From: Paralvinella palmiformis
Taxonomy: Eukaryota > Annelida > Polychaeta > Terebellida > Alvinellidae
Reading direction: 5' to 3'
Assembly: GCA_025642065.1 (NCBI GenBank)
Contig: JAODUP010000550.1
Location: 241,501 to 305,500, forward strand
Length of the DNA: 64,000 nt
Shown: piece after piece, positions 24,202 through 39,841 of the stretch
Layout of the letters: each line of letters begins with the position of its first letter
Position numbering within the stretch: the first letter of the stretch is position 1
Notes under the pieces: model-generated
What the model was told of the DNA's origin: nothing
Seen by the model: the letters and a program-made list of their open reading frames with translations, nothing else
Database searches by the model: none
Translations under genes and position numbers: made by a program

Positions 24202-26602
24202 GTATCATGGCATATATATTACTCTAAGTATTGATCCTGTCCAGGGCGTGGTTTATGTAGTATTTGCTTCTCTGTCAGCAAATATGTCATGAACATGTAT
24301 GGAATTTATTTTTCAATGGCACAGATAGAAGAATATAATTACCCTTTAGATCAATAATTTATTAAATGTTTTTTTCTGAGGAAGCACTTTTCACCCAATC
24401 TACAATTTGGATGTGTTTGCATGTTTAAGACCTAAACAAGGAAATCAATGGAACATTGCAAGTGTTTAATTTTAATAAACTGTTAGACAAATCATATACC
24501 CACCCATCTGATGACTGCATGATGTTCACAGAAACAACATTTTCCACATCCAAATGAGAATATCACTAACAAACTGGTACACTACAGTACATCATACAAA
24601 ATATTAACATAACAGACATTATTGTATATGTTAATAAAATCCTACTCAGTACCAGAATACATAAAATTAACATAAATGTACACCTAAATATACAAAGAAA
24701 GCATATTTCTACATTTTAATACATAAATTAGCCATAGTTTTTGCACATAAAGATTATTTTACATTTTAATACCAAAACGCTAATATAGATTAGAGCAAGA
24801 TAACCGAAGTCACTATAGTAAACTGGCATCTGTATGGCCCAGTTATGACTACCATATACAATATACAATCTAGCTATAGTAGTAGCTAGGTCTCTTGATA
24901 TGTCTGTTTAAGGAGCAAATGCCATCATTTTAAAGCAGTTTATCATTAGTGGAGGTGAAACTGCAAACGAACACCTTCAGTTTAAATTAAACACATGCAG
25001 CTGCAAAACACCCGTTTCGCTAACAACCATGAATTAATCCCTGATGGATAACAGGCATGGCCAGATAAAAAACACAACACAAGAAGTCCTAATGATATGT
25101 GGTTGGTGTGTGGCAAGTAATATCTAACACTTACAGTACTGTATAAATCATTATGGTATGCTACCATGAAGCACATAATCAGTACCAAACGTGGTATGTC
25201 AGTAGCCATAGTAGTATCACAGTTACAAAGTGCAAATTGTGAATAAAGAAATGAATATATACAACATATTCGGTGGCACATGTATAATGTGGTTGCTAAT
25301 TATAAACAACATGTCTGAAGACTTTTGGGGGACTCATTTGTTTGTTTATTTGCATAATGGATGGAGCCAATACATATTTTCTAGTTCATTAACTAGTCTG
25401 ATAGATGAGTTCTCTGCTATGCACAAATTGGCCAAAGGTATCAATTGTTATAATTTCTGGATGAGTAATCCAGCAATCTGATGCTGGTAACTTAATTGTT
25501 GCTGTTCGATGGGTGTGGCCCGTACTGAAAAGCCGCTGTTTAGTTGAGATTGGGGCCAAGTGTAACAGAAATCACTTCCGCATTCAATTGGTAGAGTGGA
25601 AAACATACAATACCAAACCTATAGTCCCTTTAAGCAGCAAGAAGTAGCATCTGCCAATGACAATGAGATCATTCGTCTCGTGCCGCGAAAAGACGTATTA
25701 ATTCTTTAAATTATTAATAGTTTCAGAAGTAAGACTAAAAAACCCATAATAAACTTGCTGTCCAGTGAAAAAGTGAAACAAATTCTCGATGGGAGTTTTT
25801 CTAACATTCAGCAACCTACACCATACCAAATCCTTAAAATTTTCTAGTTTAGGCAGTTCTCACTGTTTCAACAATCTCTCAGTCATACGTTCTGGATCAT
25901 TTATCAATCATTTACACCTTTTATCAGTAACCAGATGGAAGATTAGCAGAACAAAATGGACAATTATATTAACTTTCTTCTCATCACTGGAAACAGAGAA
26001 GCGTGCATAGTTCGATACATGAACTAGATAAAGCTTGGACAATCGGAATAGTATTAATTTTATGTATAACACACACACACACACACACTCACTCTCTCAC
26101 ACAAACACAACTGAAGACGTTCATGCCACATATAAGTAGATTAGCATAAATGCCACTGTTGTATGCATTGCATAAAAATTAGCATAAAACAGGTGAATCT
26201 ATTTTCAGATACATAAATCACTGATGCAGTAACGTAATCATTAACAGCTCATGGTGTCATGATTCCTCTCTGTCATGTTGGTTGCAAACAACAAATAGTC
26301 GCATGGAATTTAGAGAAAAGATGAATAGTACATTTGCTAATAAATATCAGTGCTGGGACCTAAGTCACACAATGGTGCATCAAGGTCCTCTACAGATGAC
26401 TATCACAATTAGATAATGAACTGTTAAAACAAGATGGAAAAAATCAATCGTAAAATAGTTTTTCAACAACATTTTGGCCATGGCTGCGTCATTTTGTCAT
26501 GGCAGTATGTAAAAAAGTAAACTAATGCATTCACAACCTTAGAACAACTTTCTCACTGATATGTAAATATATTTGTTTACACCATAAATTAGTATCTCGA
26601 TC
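24202..26602. other. Intergenic / downstream of C12orf56 homologue, no further gene seen
   Basis: AT-rich DNA with a (CA)n tract at about 26068-26090. No exon-like open frame was found; part of 26000-26602 could be 3' UTR of the C12orf56 homologue. Confidence 0.4.
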
Positions 26603-28453
26603 CTAGCTAGACGACAGTTTGACTGATTTTTGGAGCACTTCCTTGACAACGTCTTCCATGAGCTTCAAGATCTTTGGTCTCAGGGGATATGATGCTGGTA
26701 CTTTCACCTCCAGTACCGGTGCCTGGATGTAGTACCTAATTACGCAGAATAAAATCGGAGATAATGTTCTGCGAATATCAAAGCCTTTTCTTGGTACATG
26801 TGTGAACATATTACAAATGTCAAACTCACAGAATTTTACACTACATGCATATTGTAATAACGTGAAATTAAGGCACATAAAAATAGCTTTAAGTAAGGCC
26901 ATTGTTTTTTGAATACTTGTTTTACGAACCCGCTGATCACAGCTGAAACCTGCCACCGAGAACTAAAATTGACTTTTATTCTTTTTTTTATTACTTTCGT
27001 GCTGACCCGCCTGAACACCGTTCAGAAGCGGATTAGGCTACCACGCGGCCTAGTCCAAGATGGTGACAGATCAGTTCCACTTTGAAATTGTTTCAGTTAT
27101 TTCTACAGTAAATCGGTCTTCAAGCCTAGAAATCCTGTAAATTTAAACTAATTATAAGTCCCCCGTCACCAAGAAACACATAAATAGTTCAAACTTTGCA
27201 AAGATCTACTTAAAATCGCAATCAAAAATATCGCTGCGATAAGGCTATCACTGATAAAAGCTTTTCCACCGACCCTGTGTTTTCAGTGATTTATTTTATT
27301 TTGTGCCAACCGACCCTAGTTTTTGGAAGGAAAATTTCCCCGTAAAACAAGTATTAAAAAAACAATGGCCTAATCACATTCTATTAATTGTCATCATATC
27401 ATGTAAAAACAAAATTTTGGGGAATATAGTTTGACTGATTATTAAAAACTAGCCGCTCACTTGAACTCCTCATAGAATTTATCACGAATGAATCTAGTAC
27501 TAGCAGGGCTGAAGAAGATGAGAGTCTTCAGTATGTGGAACTGTTGGTACAGGAGCACTGCCATCGAAGGTGTGACTGAATCTAGGCGACTTGAGGACAA
27601 CATTCTCATGGCCTCCTTGATAATGTGCTCCAGAAATGGCTCCTTAAAACATAAGCATTACATTAGAGAACTCTGCGGCCAGCCGGCATACAAATACGCA
27701 ACTCTGTCAGTGATGAACTTGGCTAAAAGCTATAAACAGTTGACTCTAGTTTATTCAGTGAAATACACTAACTATTTGTTTTTCGTCACCAAGTTGTTTG
27801 ACAATCCAGCTGACATTCAGCAGCGTTGTTTCGCTATCACACCATGTAGCCTGCAATGTAATACATGTCACCAGTTAATGAAGCTACTATTGGGCTTTGT
27901 ATAAATATCACTCTGTGTGTAAATGCTTATCTTTCATTCAAGTGTTTTTAGGATCAGATACGAGTATAAATTATTATTCGCCGAGTCTCTTACCTGTTCC
28001 CCAATAATAAAGAGCTCAAATAAGACAGCAGTACTCATATTCTTATATTCACATAGCAGGTTATATAACTGAAAGAAAAACACCGACATATATCGGAAAT
28101 TATTCAAATTACAAACTGAGCCTAAATATATTTAGTCACCATCACTGTGATATAAGTTGTTGCACATTATCAAGGATGTAATGACTAAATGAAGTGGCAT
28201 ACCTCTCGGTCAACTTCTGGTTCACAAATTGTTAACTTGGAACTGTTCTCCAACAAGTTCACTGAGAACTCCGGCACTTCAGGGCAGGTTATAAGTGATG
28301 TTATTAGGCGCTGTGAAATGTTGCCAGCCTCATACTTCATGATTTCGACACGAGTTGGCACAATCTCTGTTTCCCTACACACAGTACTTAACGTCTCCAG
28401 GATCAAAACGAGATATCTAGAAGAAAATCACCCATTAGGTTGGCCAATGTCAA

Positions 28454-28515
<62 letters not shown>

Positions 28516-28661
28516 TACATACTCAAGTTCATCAGCACGAGCTGACTTGATCTGTTCTTCAGTTTCACATGTTTTTAAACGATTGCCGTAGATTGACATG
28601 TAGTTCGATAACTCATTCACCATAAACCTGAACACATCTGGTGTCTGCAAGAGATAGTATG

Positions 28662-28696
<35 letters not shown>

Positions 28697-31600
28697 CCTG
28701 TATTATATAAGCCATTTTGAAACTAGAAACAAATTTTTAAATATGTAACATAATTAATATAAATTTTAAGGTTTTGTTGGTATGTGATCAAATCATTTAT
28801 GATTGATAAACAATTAAACTAAGTTATATTTATTTTGGCTTGGACTCTTATCTATCCATTTAAGTGAAACTGGATAAGAACATAACACAAACAAGAAATT
28901 ATTGTTACTTTCTGTCAAAGAAAGCCTCTTTTTATCAGCAAACTTTTCTGCCATTCAGTTCTATGTTACAGAGTTGCCTACAGGTATGGTGGTGTTAAAT
29001 TTCATTATAATACCTTCAAATGTATCAGGTATCTGTCGAAGTATACAGCTTTTTTCACATCTTAACTATGACATAGAAGCAGTAAATATATATATATATA
29101 TTAGTATCCAATTCTGTCCTACTTACTTTCCAGAAAAGTTTTCTGAGAGCAAAATTTCTTTCTGCTGCAACTTTAAGCTCGTGGATGTGAAAGAAATTGT
29201 CTATCATTGTGTTGGTGCAGTATTGTAACTCTGTTTTAAGCTGGCGAAACAAAAACTCCAACTTCTCGCTGAAATTCCAAAATGGCCACATTTCAGCTTT
29301 TTAGTAATCCTGATTCGTAGCCCAGTTAGTTGATATTTTTATCACAAAATTACATAAACTGACTTCATTACTTTAAATTTAATTTAATGATATGATGAGA
29401 TCAGTTATATGAGAAAAGGTGGGAAATAAATAAAACGTTAATATGAACTATGAGATATGAAATGGTATTTCTCCTAGAGATGATCCAGTAGAAAAGGTGA
29501 TAGAATGAAAAACCTGATATTCAAAGCTCCTCATAATAACAATTGAAAATAAAAATTTAACAAGATGCTAATCAGGAGACATGACTGCATGGGACAACAT
29601 AGCACTTCATAATAAGACATTGCGTACCATAATAACGCATACAACAGACTCCCAAAATTATAATGCTGAAATAATGATGCTAATATAACACTTCTGTGAA
29701 AGAGGTCCTATTGGTCTATAAACACATGTCAGGGTGAGTGAATGAGTTGGGTTTAAGTGAAAATCGCTAGATAAAAGGCAGTGAAATATGCCAGTCGATA
29801 GGAAAGTTTGCTAAATACAGTGACACAATGAGAATAAAACATAAATTCAACCAAAAGAACATTATGATGGACCTGCATTCTGAATGGTACTGCTATGACA
29901 CTGGACTATGTACCGCTGCACTATTTAACATTTTAGCCACCTCATTGAATAAATTAAGTCTTCAAAAAAATAAATTTAAACAAATTATAAGTGTAAAGAA
30001 ACTAATAATTAATCTGCATAAATAAAAATATTAAGAAATAAAAAATAACATGACAAAGGATGGTAAGAAAATATTAATTCATAACATTGTTTCATTAAGA
30101 CCTATTTTTTAAATAGTTCTACTTGGCAGCAAAGATTTTTTTTTTAGAATGATCATATGCACCTATATGTTTCACAATAAGTATTAAATTAAAAAAAAGT
30201 TCTTTTATTTTTAAAATAAAGAAAAAGAAGCCAAAAACTTACATAATTCTGAGTGAACAAGAGATCATAGTGATTTTATTTAGGTTTGAAATTAAAAACT
30301 CGCAAAAATAAATAAATAAAAATAGTGAGACAATCTCTGAAAGTGAAAGATGGCAGAAGTGAAATTTGTACATTGAACACCATTAAGTTACTCACTATTT
30401 GCTGGCACTGGTAAATAACATCAGGTATATTAAGTAATTTGTTTATCATAATAACAGTTAAACAAAAGTACAGAATAGCCTCGTATGTAAATTTATTTGG
30501 TTATCAATTAGTAGTAGTAGTAGTTGCTCATTTATTACAGTTTTCAATGTATATAAGTGTGGTCAAAATTAATATTTACGTTTATAACATCGAATAGTTG
30601 GTTTAAGAAAACAATGTTGATATTGTAGTTTCTTCAGTCAGTCTGAGACTACAATAATATGACAAGACTCTGGGCATAAACATTAACTGACCTTGAAGCC
30701 TGAGCACTTCTTGGAGTAATGACTGTAGTTTTAACGACATATTCAGGATCCCTCTCAAGCGTTCCTCTCTAAATGGTAGGATTAATAAAACATATATTAT
30801 GTGTATATAACAAGGAGTGCATATTATTCACTTTAATTTAACAACATTGATAATACAGACATTTATTTTATGGATTCTCCATATTTCATAACAGTAATCT
30901 TCAGATCAAGTCTGCTTTGTTCCACTTGTGATACTTTACAATTGTTGATTATTGATGGTGTATACACTAACCAATAATCCCCCCCCCCTCCAATATGTGG
31001 TTACAATGATTGGGAAATCTTTGATAAGTATGATTAACCGATTATGCTTCTCATATTCTGAAACTATATCTTGTGTTTTAAGAAATCATAACAATCATCG
31101 CATCGTATGTGACTAATCAATGATACACAGCAAAATTTCACTATTATGAGCAACTATTCAGTCACTTCCATTCTTGAGCTGATCATCAGTTCAGATTTTG
31201 GAAGTGGACGTCGAAGCGATATAATGGGATTTGAAATTGGAATGGATAAATCAACAAAATTATTTGAGTTTTCATTTAGGCATGTGTGCTGAATTCTGCT
31301 TGTTCAAAGTTTTATACAAAAAAATATCATCTTAGAATGGCTCCGCTGATCCAGTGCATGATTCCTGAATTTATCAATGGATGGGATGGATGATGATGAT
31401 GACTGGTGTTTTATGACCACTTTTGAGCATATGGTAGGCTAAGTGGGCCGAGCGACCTCCAAAGATAATGAGGCAAAGTCAAAGATGAAACACTCTTCAG
31501 ATATGCCCACACCAAGATTCGAACATGAGTGGTAATGATCTGTGGTCCAACGCGCTACTAACTAGACCACGAAGGCACCCTATTGTGGCAGGGATGGAAT

Positions 31601-33110
31601 ATTTAGTAACATTTGAATCATTAAGCATGTCTAGTTGTCATATGTTAAGAGCTGATATTGTGTGATTTTGAATTGGAACTGATAAAAATTGAACTACAAT
31701 AAATGTGAACTGATCTTATGACTGATTATGAACACCCTTTCATCTAAGATACAATATGGGAATAGTCTGAGTGGAGAGTGTAAAACATTAACAGTACAGA
31801 CTATAGAATTGGCAAAACAAATTAGGGCTTTTAAATTAGGTTCAGAAGAGAGATGCTGGTTTAGTGGAATTCATCCGCCTCGTGTAAACTGTCAATCACT
31901 AACCATGAGGTAGTTGTGTTGTGCACTCTGGATCAACATCAGGATCTTTGATCTGGCATTCATAATGTACAGGTGCATGGTCACCTCTCGGCTATCATCA
32001 ACTCGATCGTTTTCAGCAACCACTGACTCTGGAAGACCGCCACTAAAACAGAATGCATTTAGTTAATGTCAGACATCGTCTACCAAGATGTAATGCTTTC
32101 TGTCAATAAAAGGTGTTCATTTGATAAAACAGTTTCCTACTTAATAAGTGAGACCTTAAAAATGTATCTTTTAAGGCTCTAATAGCAATAATATATCTAA
32201 TCTTATTTAGCAACAGATAATCATTTTGATGTTTTCATCATCATCATCATCACAACCATCACCACTATCATCATTAAAGCTCTTTATCATAAGCATTTTT
32301 TTCTGGATTTAATAAATATAAGTAAGAAAAGTGATGAATGGTTAACACAAAAGTTGCTATATTAAAGTAAGTAAACTTAAAATAACCTACTACAAGTGTG
32401 GTATGATGAGATATTATAAACAGATGTCCTAGAGTAACAAAGCATTTAATAAAGCAGAGACAAATTCCCAGAAGCAGTAATTCCAAATTATGAAAAAATA
32501 AAATAATAAAGAGTACATAAGAATGATTTTCTTTAGATTATGTGCCCTATGACAAGCCTATATTAGGATCTAACATACATTTAGCTTAGCATATTTAACA
32601 TATACATGAATATATCCCATATCAAATTTGAAACTTTTTGCATCAGTCAATGATAAGCTTCTTTATGATGTTGTATTTATACATCGTTAACAAATCATTA
32701 GCCATTTATTGATTTAGTATTGAATAATAAAAGTATGTTAGAAAGTTCTGGGGAAAAAACACTAACAATGCACAGCACTGAAAATATATCATAACTTGTT
32801 GGGTTTATAGGAAGAACCAGTTATGCTGAAACCTTTTCCACTCAATTTCAATTATTTTAAGTGTAAATAGATATGCTAAGTAATGGTACAGTGTAAGAGT
32901 TTTATGTAGCAGTGGCAGTCATAGAACACGAATGGTACTAAAAAGCTATTATTGGCCAAAATAAATATAGTGATTCCAAGGGAAATTTTAAAAGCTGTCT
33001 TTTTGAAATGATTGCTTTGAATATGGTAATACCCAACTAAAGTTTTTATGGAACTAAAATCAACACACACATGTACAGACACAGACACACATATACAGAC
33101 ACACATATAG

Positions 33111-33149
<39 letters not shown>

Positions 33150-36100
33150 CTTATACAGACACACACATTTATACACACAAATCAACACATTTAAAAATTT
33201 TGGCACAAATAACAATACAACTATATTTTGATGTTAGGTTAATCAATTAAGGGTTGTCAGAATTAAATGAAAAATATTTGGGAACAAGGGGTTTAAAAAC
33301 AATCAATTAGTACTTGAGTACCGGTGTGGTTGTATTAAAGGAAACATTTATTAAAACAGTTTTGACACAAAACTATTTTAGATGTTTAAGGAAATAACAT
33401 ATTTATAGAGAGCTGTTGAAGTTACTCTACAAAACATGCTGAAACTCTTCAATAAAAGCACAAAGACACAGCAGCATATAAATATCTTCTATTCATTAAC
33501 TCTTGTTTATTTTAAGAAAGAATTAAACTATACTCGGATTTAGACAGGATGAATGTCCGTTTGTGTGAGAAGTACTTAGCTATCGGTCCAAACGTATCTA
33601 TTTATTGATCTAGCTACCTATCTGTTGATCTCAATAAAGCTAATCTAGTAGTTTATAAGTGATCTTCAATCTGTCATTCAGCATGACGCACATAAATGAA
33701 GTAGTCATCAAGATAAGACAATGACTCAGAAGATTCGTTACGATGTTAAGTAGGCACGAACAGCACAGAGATGTTGTGAAACCAAACATAATTCATGATA
33801 AAAAATTACAATTTTCAACATCAATTATGATAATTTATCAGTCTATTCACGATTGAAGTAACACTTATTCTTATTTACACTGATACCAATCAATCAACTA
33901 CACGATGGGCTTACTTAAACTAAGTGAGCCGCATTTTGGTTACTCTCTACTTAACCAATAAACTATCAGCAACTTTAGATTGAAGAAACCTCATTGCAAA
34001 AATTTACTTATTGGCAGTGCCCATTTAAGTATGGTACCATATATCTAAGTTGGTTTATTTATAGTAAATAGTGACATCAGTAACTGAGTGCTTTAATTGG
34101 ATTTAGCCTTGGTGCAGTATGTCACACCTCATACGTGTTACAGAGGAAAATGAGATGATCAGTACAAGTGTTGTTCTTGAAGAATGAAACAGTCCAAAAG
34201 TACAATGGATGGCGGGATTTGATCTCGCATTTTGATATTATGTCATGTAGTACTCAAAATAAATTCTTCTGTTTTACGGACACTTTTGGGCACAAGGCAG
34301 GCTAAATGGGCCGAGCGACCTCTAAATGTAATGAGGTGAAGTGAAAGATGAAACATCCTTCTGACCTAGACCGGTTGGGATTTGAACCCAGGTGCTGTAG
34401 ATATGTGCCCAACCACACTACCAATTAGACCATGGAGGCACCCTTGCAGTACTCCAGCAACTGCACAAAAGGAGCATGCTAAATGGGACCATAACAACTT
34501 TGGTAAAGGTGTGACAAGTGCTGATTACAGATTGTAATTTGTAACTTAAAATTCTCATGCACATCAATGTTACAGCCAATCCTCTACAGAGCTCTGTCAA
34601 TACAGAATGTTGATAAATCATTTCAGAGAAAGTTCATAATAACCAAAAAAATTAAAATGGGAACTAATTGTGAAAGTTCATAATGAGTAACACTGGTTGA
34701 CAACAATTTCATGAGAATACTTGAAATAAAGCCAATGATTGTAGTTTATTTAATTAATAAAATGTAAATAAATAATATTTGTTCAGTATTATATGGAATA
34801 ATCAATACTGTGTTGATGACATCAGTTAGGTGTTACCATGATATCAAAGAAGACTATTGCCAAAATAATAGCTTAATAACATGCCAGTAACTCTGACAGC
34901 CTATATATGTTGTATCATATAATCGATAACAAAGTCATGAAAGATTCAATTCTGAAATCAATTCCAGAACAGAATTCATGAAAGACCACAAGATATATTT
35001 CTGGTCTTCAGTGATATTGATAACGCAAGAAGCTGAAACTGTTTTTGTTTTCTGTTTTATGCAGATATTCTTTGATCAAGGCGGCACTCAGGTAGCCAAG
35101 ATATTTTGAAAGTAATCACACTTTATCATCAATTTTATGTACCAATCAGGCTGATAGTCTTGGAATGTCTTTCTCTAAAAAAAGGCAAATAATTATGAAG
35201 TCCACTACCAAGAGTCCATTCCACAAAGTATTGTTTATAGTTCACTGTTCATAAAATATTCAGTATAGACAGATCATTCTGAAGCAGAGACGTTTCTTTT
35301 GTTTCCATAATCCATTAAATTTGTTTGCAAAAAAACAAAGGGTACACGATTTTTTAACAGCAGTATCATCCAGTGTACATGAAGAGGGCACATAGAGCTG
35401 CCTGTAGAACAAATACGGAGATAGACAACGCATAAGAGAGTTTCCGCACATTAAGCAGACACCGATTAAGCAGACATCTGGCAGGTATTATCTGATGGAG
35501 GCAGAAAGTATGAAGGACGAAATCAAAACAAAAATTTGGTATACAAGATATAATCCAAGCTGATTATGGTGCCATCTCGTAATGTAATGACTTCATCATC
35601 CCAGTCATCAGCATCATCATCACTGAAATGGTTAGCCATACCACAAAGACTTGCGGATGACTTAGTAACCACTTGAACACTGTAAAACATTCAATAGTCC
35701 AAGTTAGGCTTTAGGATGATCATGTTAAGGCACACAAAAGCCATATCCACTATACTAAAGTGGCTTTATATTGAAACATAGCGACAATCTCGTAACAAAC
35801 TTGGAATCAATATTGACATCAGATCAGTTCCGTTTACCTTTTTGTCGGCGTAGATTTTATATTCTTATTTACATCGGAGTTTGTCTCTGACCCGTCCTCA
35901 TCCATTTCATCTTCATCTCGACTCGTTTCCAACTTTGACAGGTCCAACTTCAACTCTCCTTTAGTCCTCGGCGTCAATCTTGATCCCAGTCCATTAGAAG
36001 AAGAAGGTGATTCCGAATTCTTTTTCTTTCTTTTGCTGGTCTTCCTCTTGCTGGACTGATCTTCACTAGAGACTGAAATCAGAGACTGTTTCTCAACTGA

Positions 36101-39100
36101 ATCCAGTTCCCCTTTTCCGGATTCATTGTCCTTCTGTGAAAGGATTGCTGGTGAGCTTTTACTGAACTGCACACGTTTACCTCTCGAGGAGTCCATTCCC
36201 TGACTTAGTAGATTACTGTCGGTCTGGCTGCGCTGTAATTCGGCAAGAAGTTGCTGTGCCGTGATGAGCTTCATCTCTTTTGTTTCTCTCGCCGACAGAC
36301 TTCTGCTCGAATACGGTCGAATGATTGGGTTGACAGGATACCCTCTAGCGGATGAAGGGGCTGTTAGGTTGGCAGAAGAGTCCAAGGTATCATTCTTTCC
36401 TTTGCCATGAGAAGAACGTCTCCTCTTTCCCTTAACAGCGCCATCAGTGAGGTATTTTATAACTATATGTTGCGTATTCTGTTGTTCGTCTCCTTGTAGA
36501 AAGGCAGGATAATCATTCACCTGAAAGTGGGCAATAAAGGAAATTTACTCATATGGTTGAAAAAAGTACATACAGTGACTAATTTATTCTCTGTAAATGT
36601 ACGTTTATTTTATTAACTATATTAAATATACATTACTATTACTACATAATAAGCATATATCTGAAAATCAAGTTGTACACCATTATAGGAATGGACCACC
36701 TACTCTAGATTTCACAAATCAAATCAAATGGTTTTACTACAGTCGTTAAGTGTATAATATGATGATACAAAGTGTATAATGAAATAAAAACATCTCATCC
36801 TTCATAAAACAAAGCACAATTCTGCACCATAAATAAGATCCGTTTCCTTGATAGGTCAGGTAAAAAACACGATAAAATAGTGTAAAATATTTATGAATGT
36901 GAGAACAGGATGATAGACCATTATGGCCAGATATTTGAAAACAACTGTATACTTGATCCCATTTAACTGCTTATTAAGAGCTTAACATTAAGTTATTTTG
37001 CAATTCCTTATCTCATCACTACAACTATAAATATTATGTCTTAATAAATCGTCAAATAACTGAATAACATACGTTTGGTTTCATGAGAACATTTACCAAA
37101 TCTTCTAATCAGAATATTAGCCTAGCTGGGCTTAAAATTATCATTGTACAGCAATAGTTCAAAGCAATCAATCAATGTATCAATTAAGACGTGAAGTGAC
37201 CAGCAGGCAGCAGCAGGTGTGACAACAACATTAACACCATATATATGACATGGATGTGCTGGTAAATACAATGACGTAATAATTAATGGTGTTAATTATA
37301 TTAAAACAAAACAAAGATGTCAGAATTGGCAAAGCGTTGATGAGGCATTTAATTACAGGTTAACACCTGTAATGCTCACATTAATGGACTTTACACAGAA
37401 AGACAGGTGTATAACATATAAGCAACAAATTAATGGTTTTTATATAAATGCTTTAGAAACTATGATTAGCATATTGAAACAGCCCACTGAGTAATATACG
37501 GTGCAAAAATCCTATACTTACGTGTATGCATGCGTAAATGTAGAAGAATTGAGACATGGCTTTAATGTTGAACTTTAACACCATAATAATAGTAATTGGT
37601 TTTATAACTTTGTGCCTAGTCTAAGGCTTAGTGGATAAGAGCATGTGACTTTCTTACTCATGGTCATGCTGTGCGGGAGGTCGGAGGTTCGAATCCCGGC
37701 CGTGGCACTATAGTAGTAGGAGGAGTGTTTCATCCAACCACCACCAACAAAACATGGAAATCAAAGGGGGTTTTCTCCATGCCGATCAAAGTTTGTTCAC
37801 TTCTGGTTTATTTATTTGAACTTCACACAAACAAAATCCATCACTGTCAAGTCTGTAAGGTTTCTTCGAGGACAGTAATAATTTATTTCATATATCACCG
37901 ATGCAGCACAGAAAAGAGATCAACGTTTTACAGCGATGTTCGGGAGAGAAGAATACACATTTGTGCGTATACGCCCTTTTAGAAACCAATGAAAGCACAA
38001 TTAGAATGACATGGCAAGACAATTTTCCCATAATTGATGAAAATCTCAGTAAAGGCAACCAGTTTCTCTGGGGGTTCAATCATTTCCTAATCTTTATAGC
38101 CATCTGGATGCTTATAAAACTAAAAACATTGGATGAAACAAAATTTATTTCTTAAGATGGCTTAGTGGTTAATCTGATGCAAGAGCAGCTTCAAATATTA
38201 CACTCGGGTATAACAATTGTTTTAAGAGCTACTTTATAAGAATCAGGATGGGCCTCTTTAAGCTATAGACATATCGATCTAAATCACTAAGAACAATATC
38301 ATCCATCAATCATTTCACCACAAAATAGGATTTGATGGTGATGAAAATCAGACTTGGAATCAAATTTAAGCAAGGAGACTAAGAACTTAATGTATCTTAT
38401 ATCAATATTAGCAACAACATTGGCAAACCCGTGATAGCGCAGTTAGTTAGAGCGTAGGACTCGTAACCGAAGGGTCGCGGGTTCAAATCTCCGGGAGCTG
38501 CAATGTTGTCATGTGGCGACTGGTTCACTCATCCATAAAAATGAGTACCTGACAGGACACAATGGCTATGTGTTCGAGTAACACTTTGCGCCTATAATGG
38601 CAGCATGCGTTGTATGCTTCCTTGGGAGTTGAGATATGTGTTGAGTGGAAACAGGTCTGAGTCAGGGATAATAATACTGTACAGCGTCTCAGAACAGGGT
38701 TACCTGGTTCTGGCGCTATGTAAACATGTATTATTATTATTTATTATTATAAGTGATATGGGGGTAAATCCAAGTGAAATTGGACCTCTGAAGTTCGAAC
38801 ATATTTTGATATATGGTTGGCCAATAAAATCAAGCAATTATACCTTTATTTGCTCTGTTACAACTTATTTAAGGTACTGCCATAGAACAATGACAGACAT
38901 CGAAATCAGGGCTCAAGTCCGTATATCACTTCTGTATGTTGTGGGATGTTTCATTTGGTTAAATATATTCCCCATGTCACTGAAACCTCTTATCCATATG
39001 TCCTGTATGAGACTAGAGTACATTTTGGGGGTGACAATTATATTGTGCATGTTACTGGAATTACCAATCTAAGTATTAAAATGCTGAAATGTAAATGCCA

Positions 39101-39797
39101 CTTTTGTGCACATGGTAGGCTAAATGGGGCAAGCGACCTCCAAAGGTAATGAGGCAAAGTGAAAGATGAAACACCCATCTGATATAGCCTATTCAGGGTT
39201 TGAACCTAGGTGCTATAGATCTGCGACCAACTGCATTGTCAGTTAGCCCACGGAGGTGCCCCACTAGAATGCTGAAGCAATGTTATGATGGCGCAGTTAT
39301 AGGTAGTGGCAAGTTGTGGGATAAAATCACAATGTTATCTATGTCTAATGGATGTTTCATTCTTTAATAAAAAGCTTTGGCCCGATCATCTCAATATCCT
39401 AGAAAAGACAGCCCCATGGTCATACATCCCAGTAGTGACTTGTTGAATTAAAAGATCTGTTAAGTTTTTTACAGAAAAAAGTAAGGTTACCACAATTAGG
39501 TGCACAGTGTTACTTAAAAAATGGTATTAATATAATGTTAAAAACTTCACACACGCGCGCATACACATAATCACACAGATGTTTTATTGATCATTGTATC
39601 GTTCTATAGGAGTTCAATTGCTAAAAGTATTAACTTTAAGCTGAAATGTTATTAGATACAATTTTGTTATCATCTATAGACTATGAGGAGTGTAGCTTAT
39701 TTTTAGACGACAAGAACAAATAAACAAAAGATCTATATAAAGCTGGTTGGCAAATGTCCTATAAAGAAAAAAAACAAAAAGAAACAAGCATAATCTG

Positions 39798-39841
<44 letters not shown>

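Noticed and set aside
27488..27904. 138-codon plus-strand open frame
   Set aside because: It overlaps exon 10 of the C12orf56 homologue antisense; the remainder has no pattern.
37519..37554. A possible first exon of the C12orf56 homologue (MSQFFYIYACIH with a GTAAGT donor in phase with exon 2)
   Set aside because: The exon at 42255-42503 joins in the same phase, carries the conserved N-terminal domain, and gives the family's VELVNDYPAFL junction exactly.
38424..38500. tRNA-Thr (CGT) gene
   Set aside because: Boxes A and B are present, but two T-stem pairs and most acceptor pairs fail, and a SINE body with repeat tail follows.
38605..39072. 155-codon open frame on the plus strand
   Set aside because: It starts inside the SINE body and crosses its ATT tail; the translation is hydrophobic but has no family pattern.
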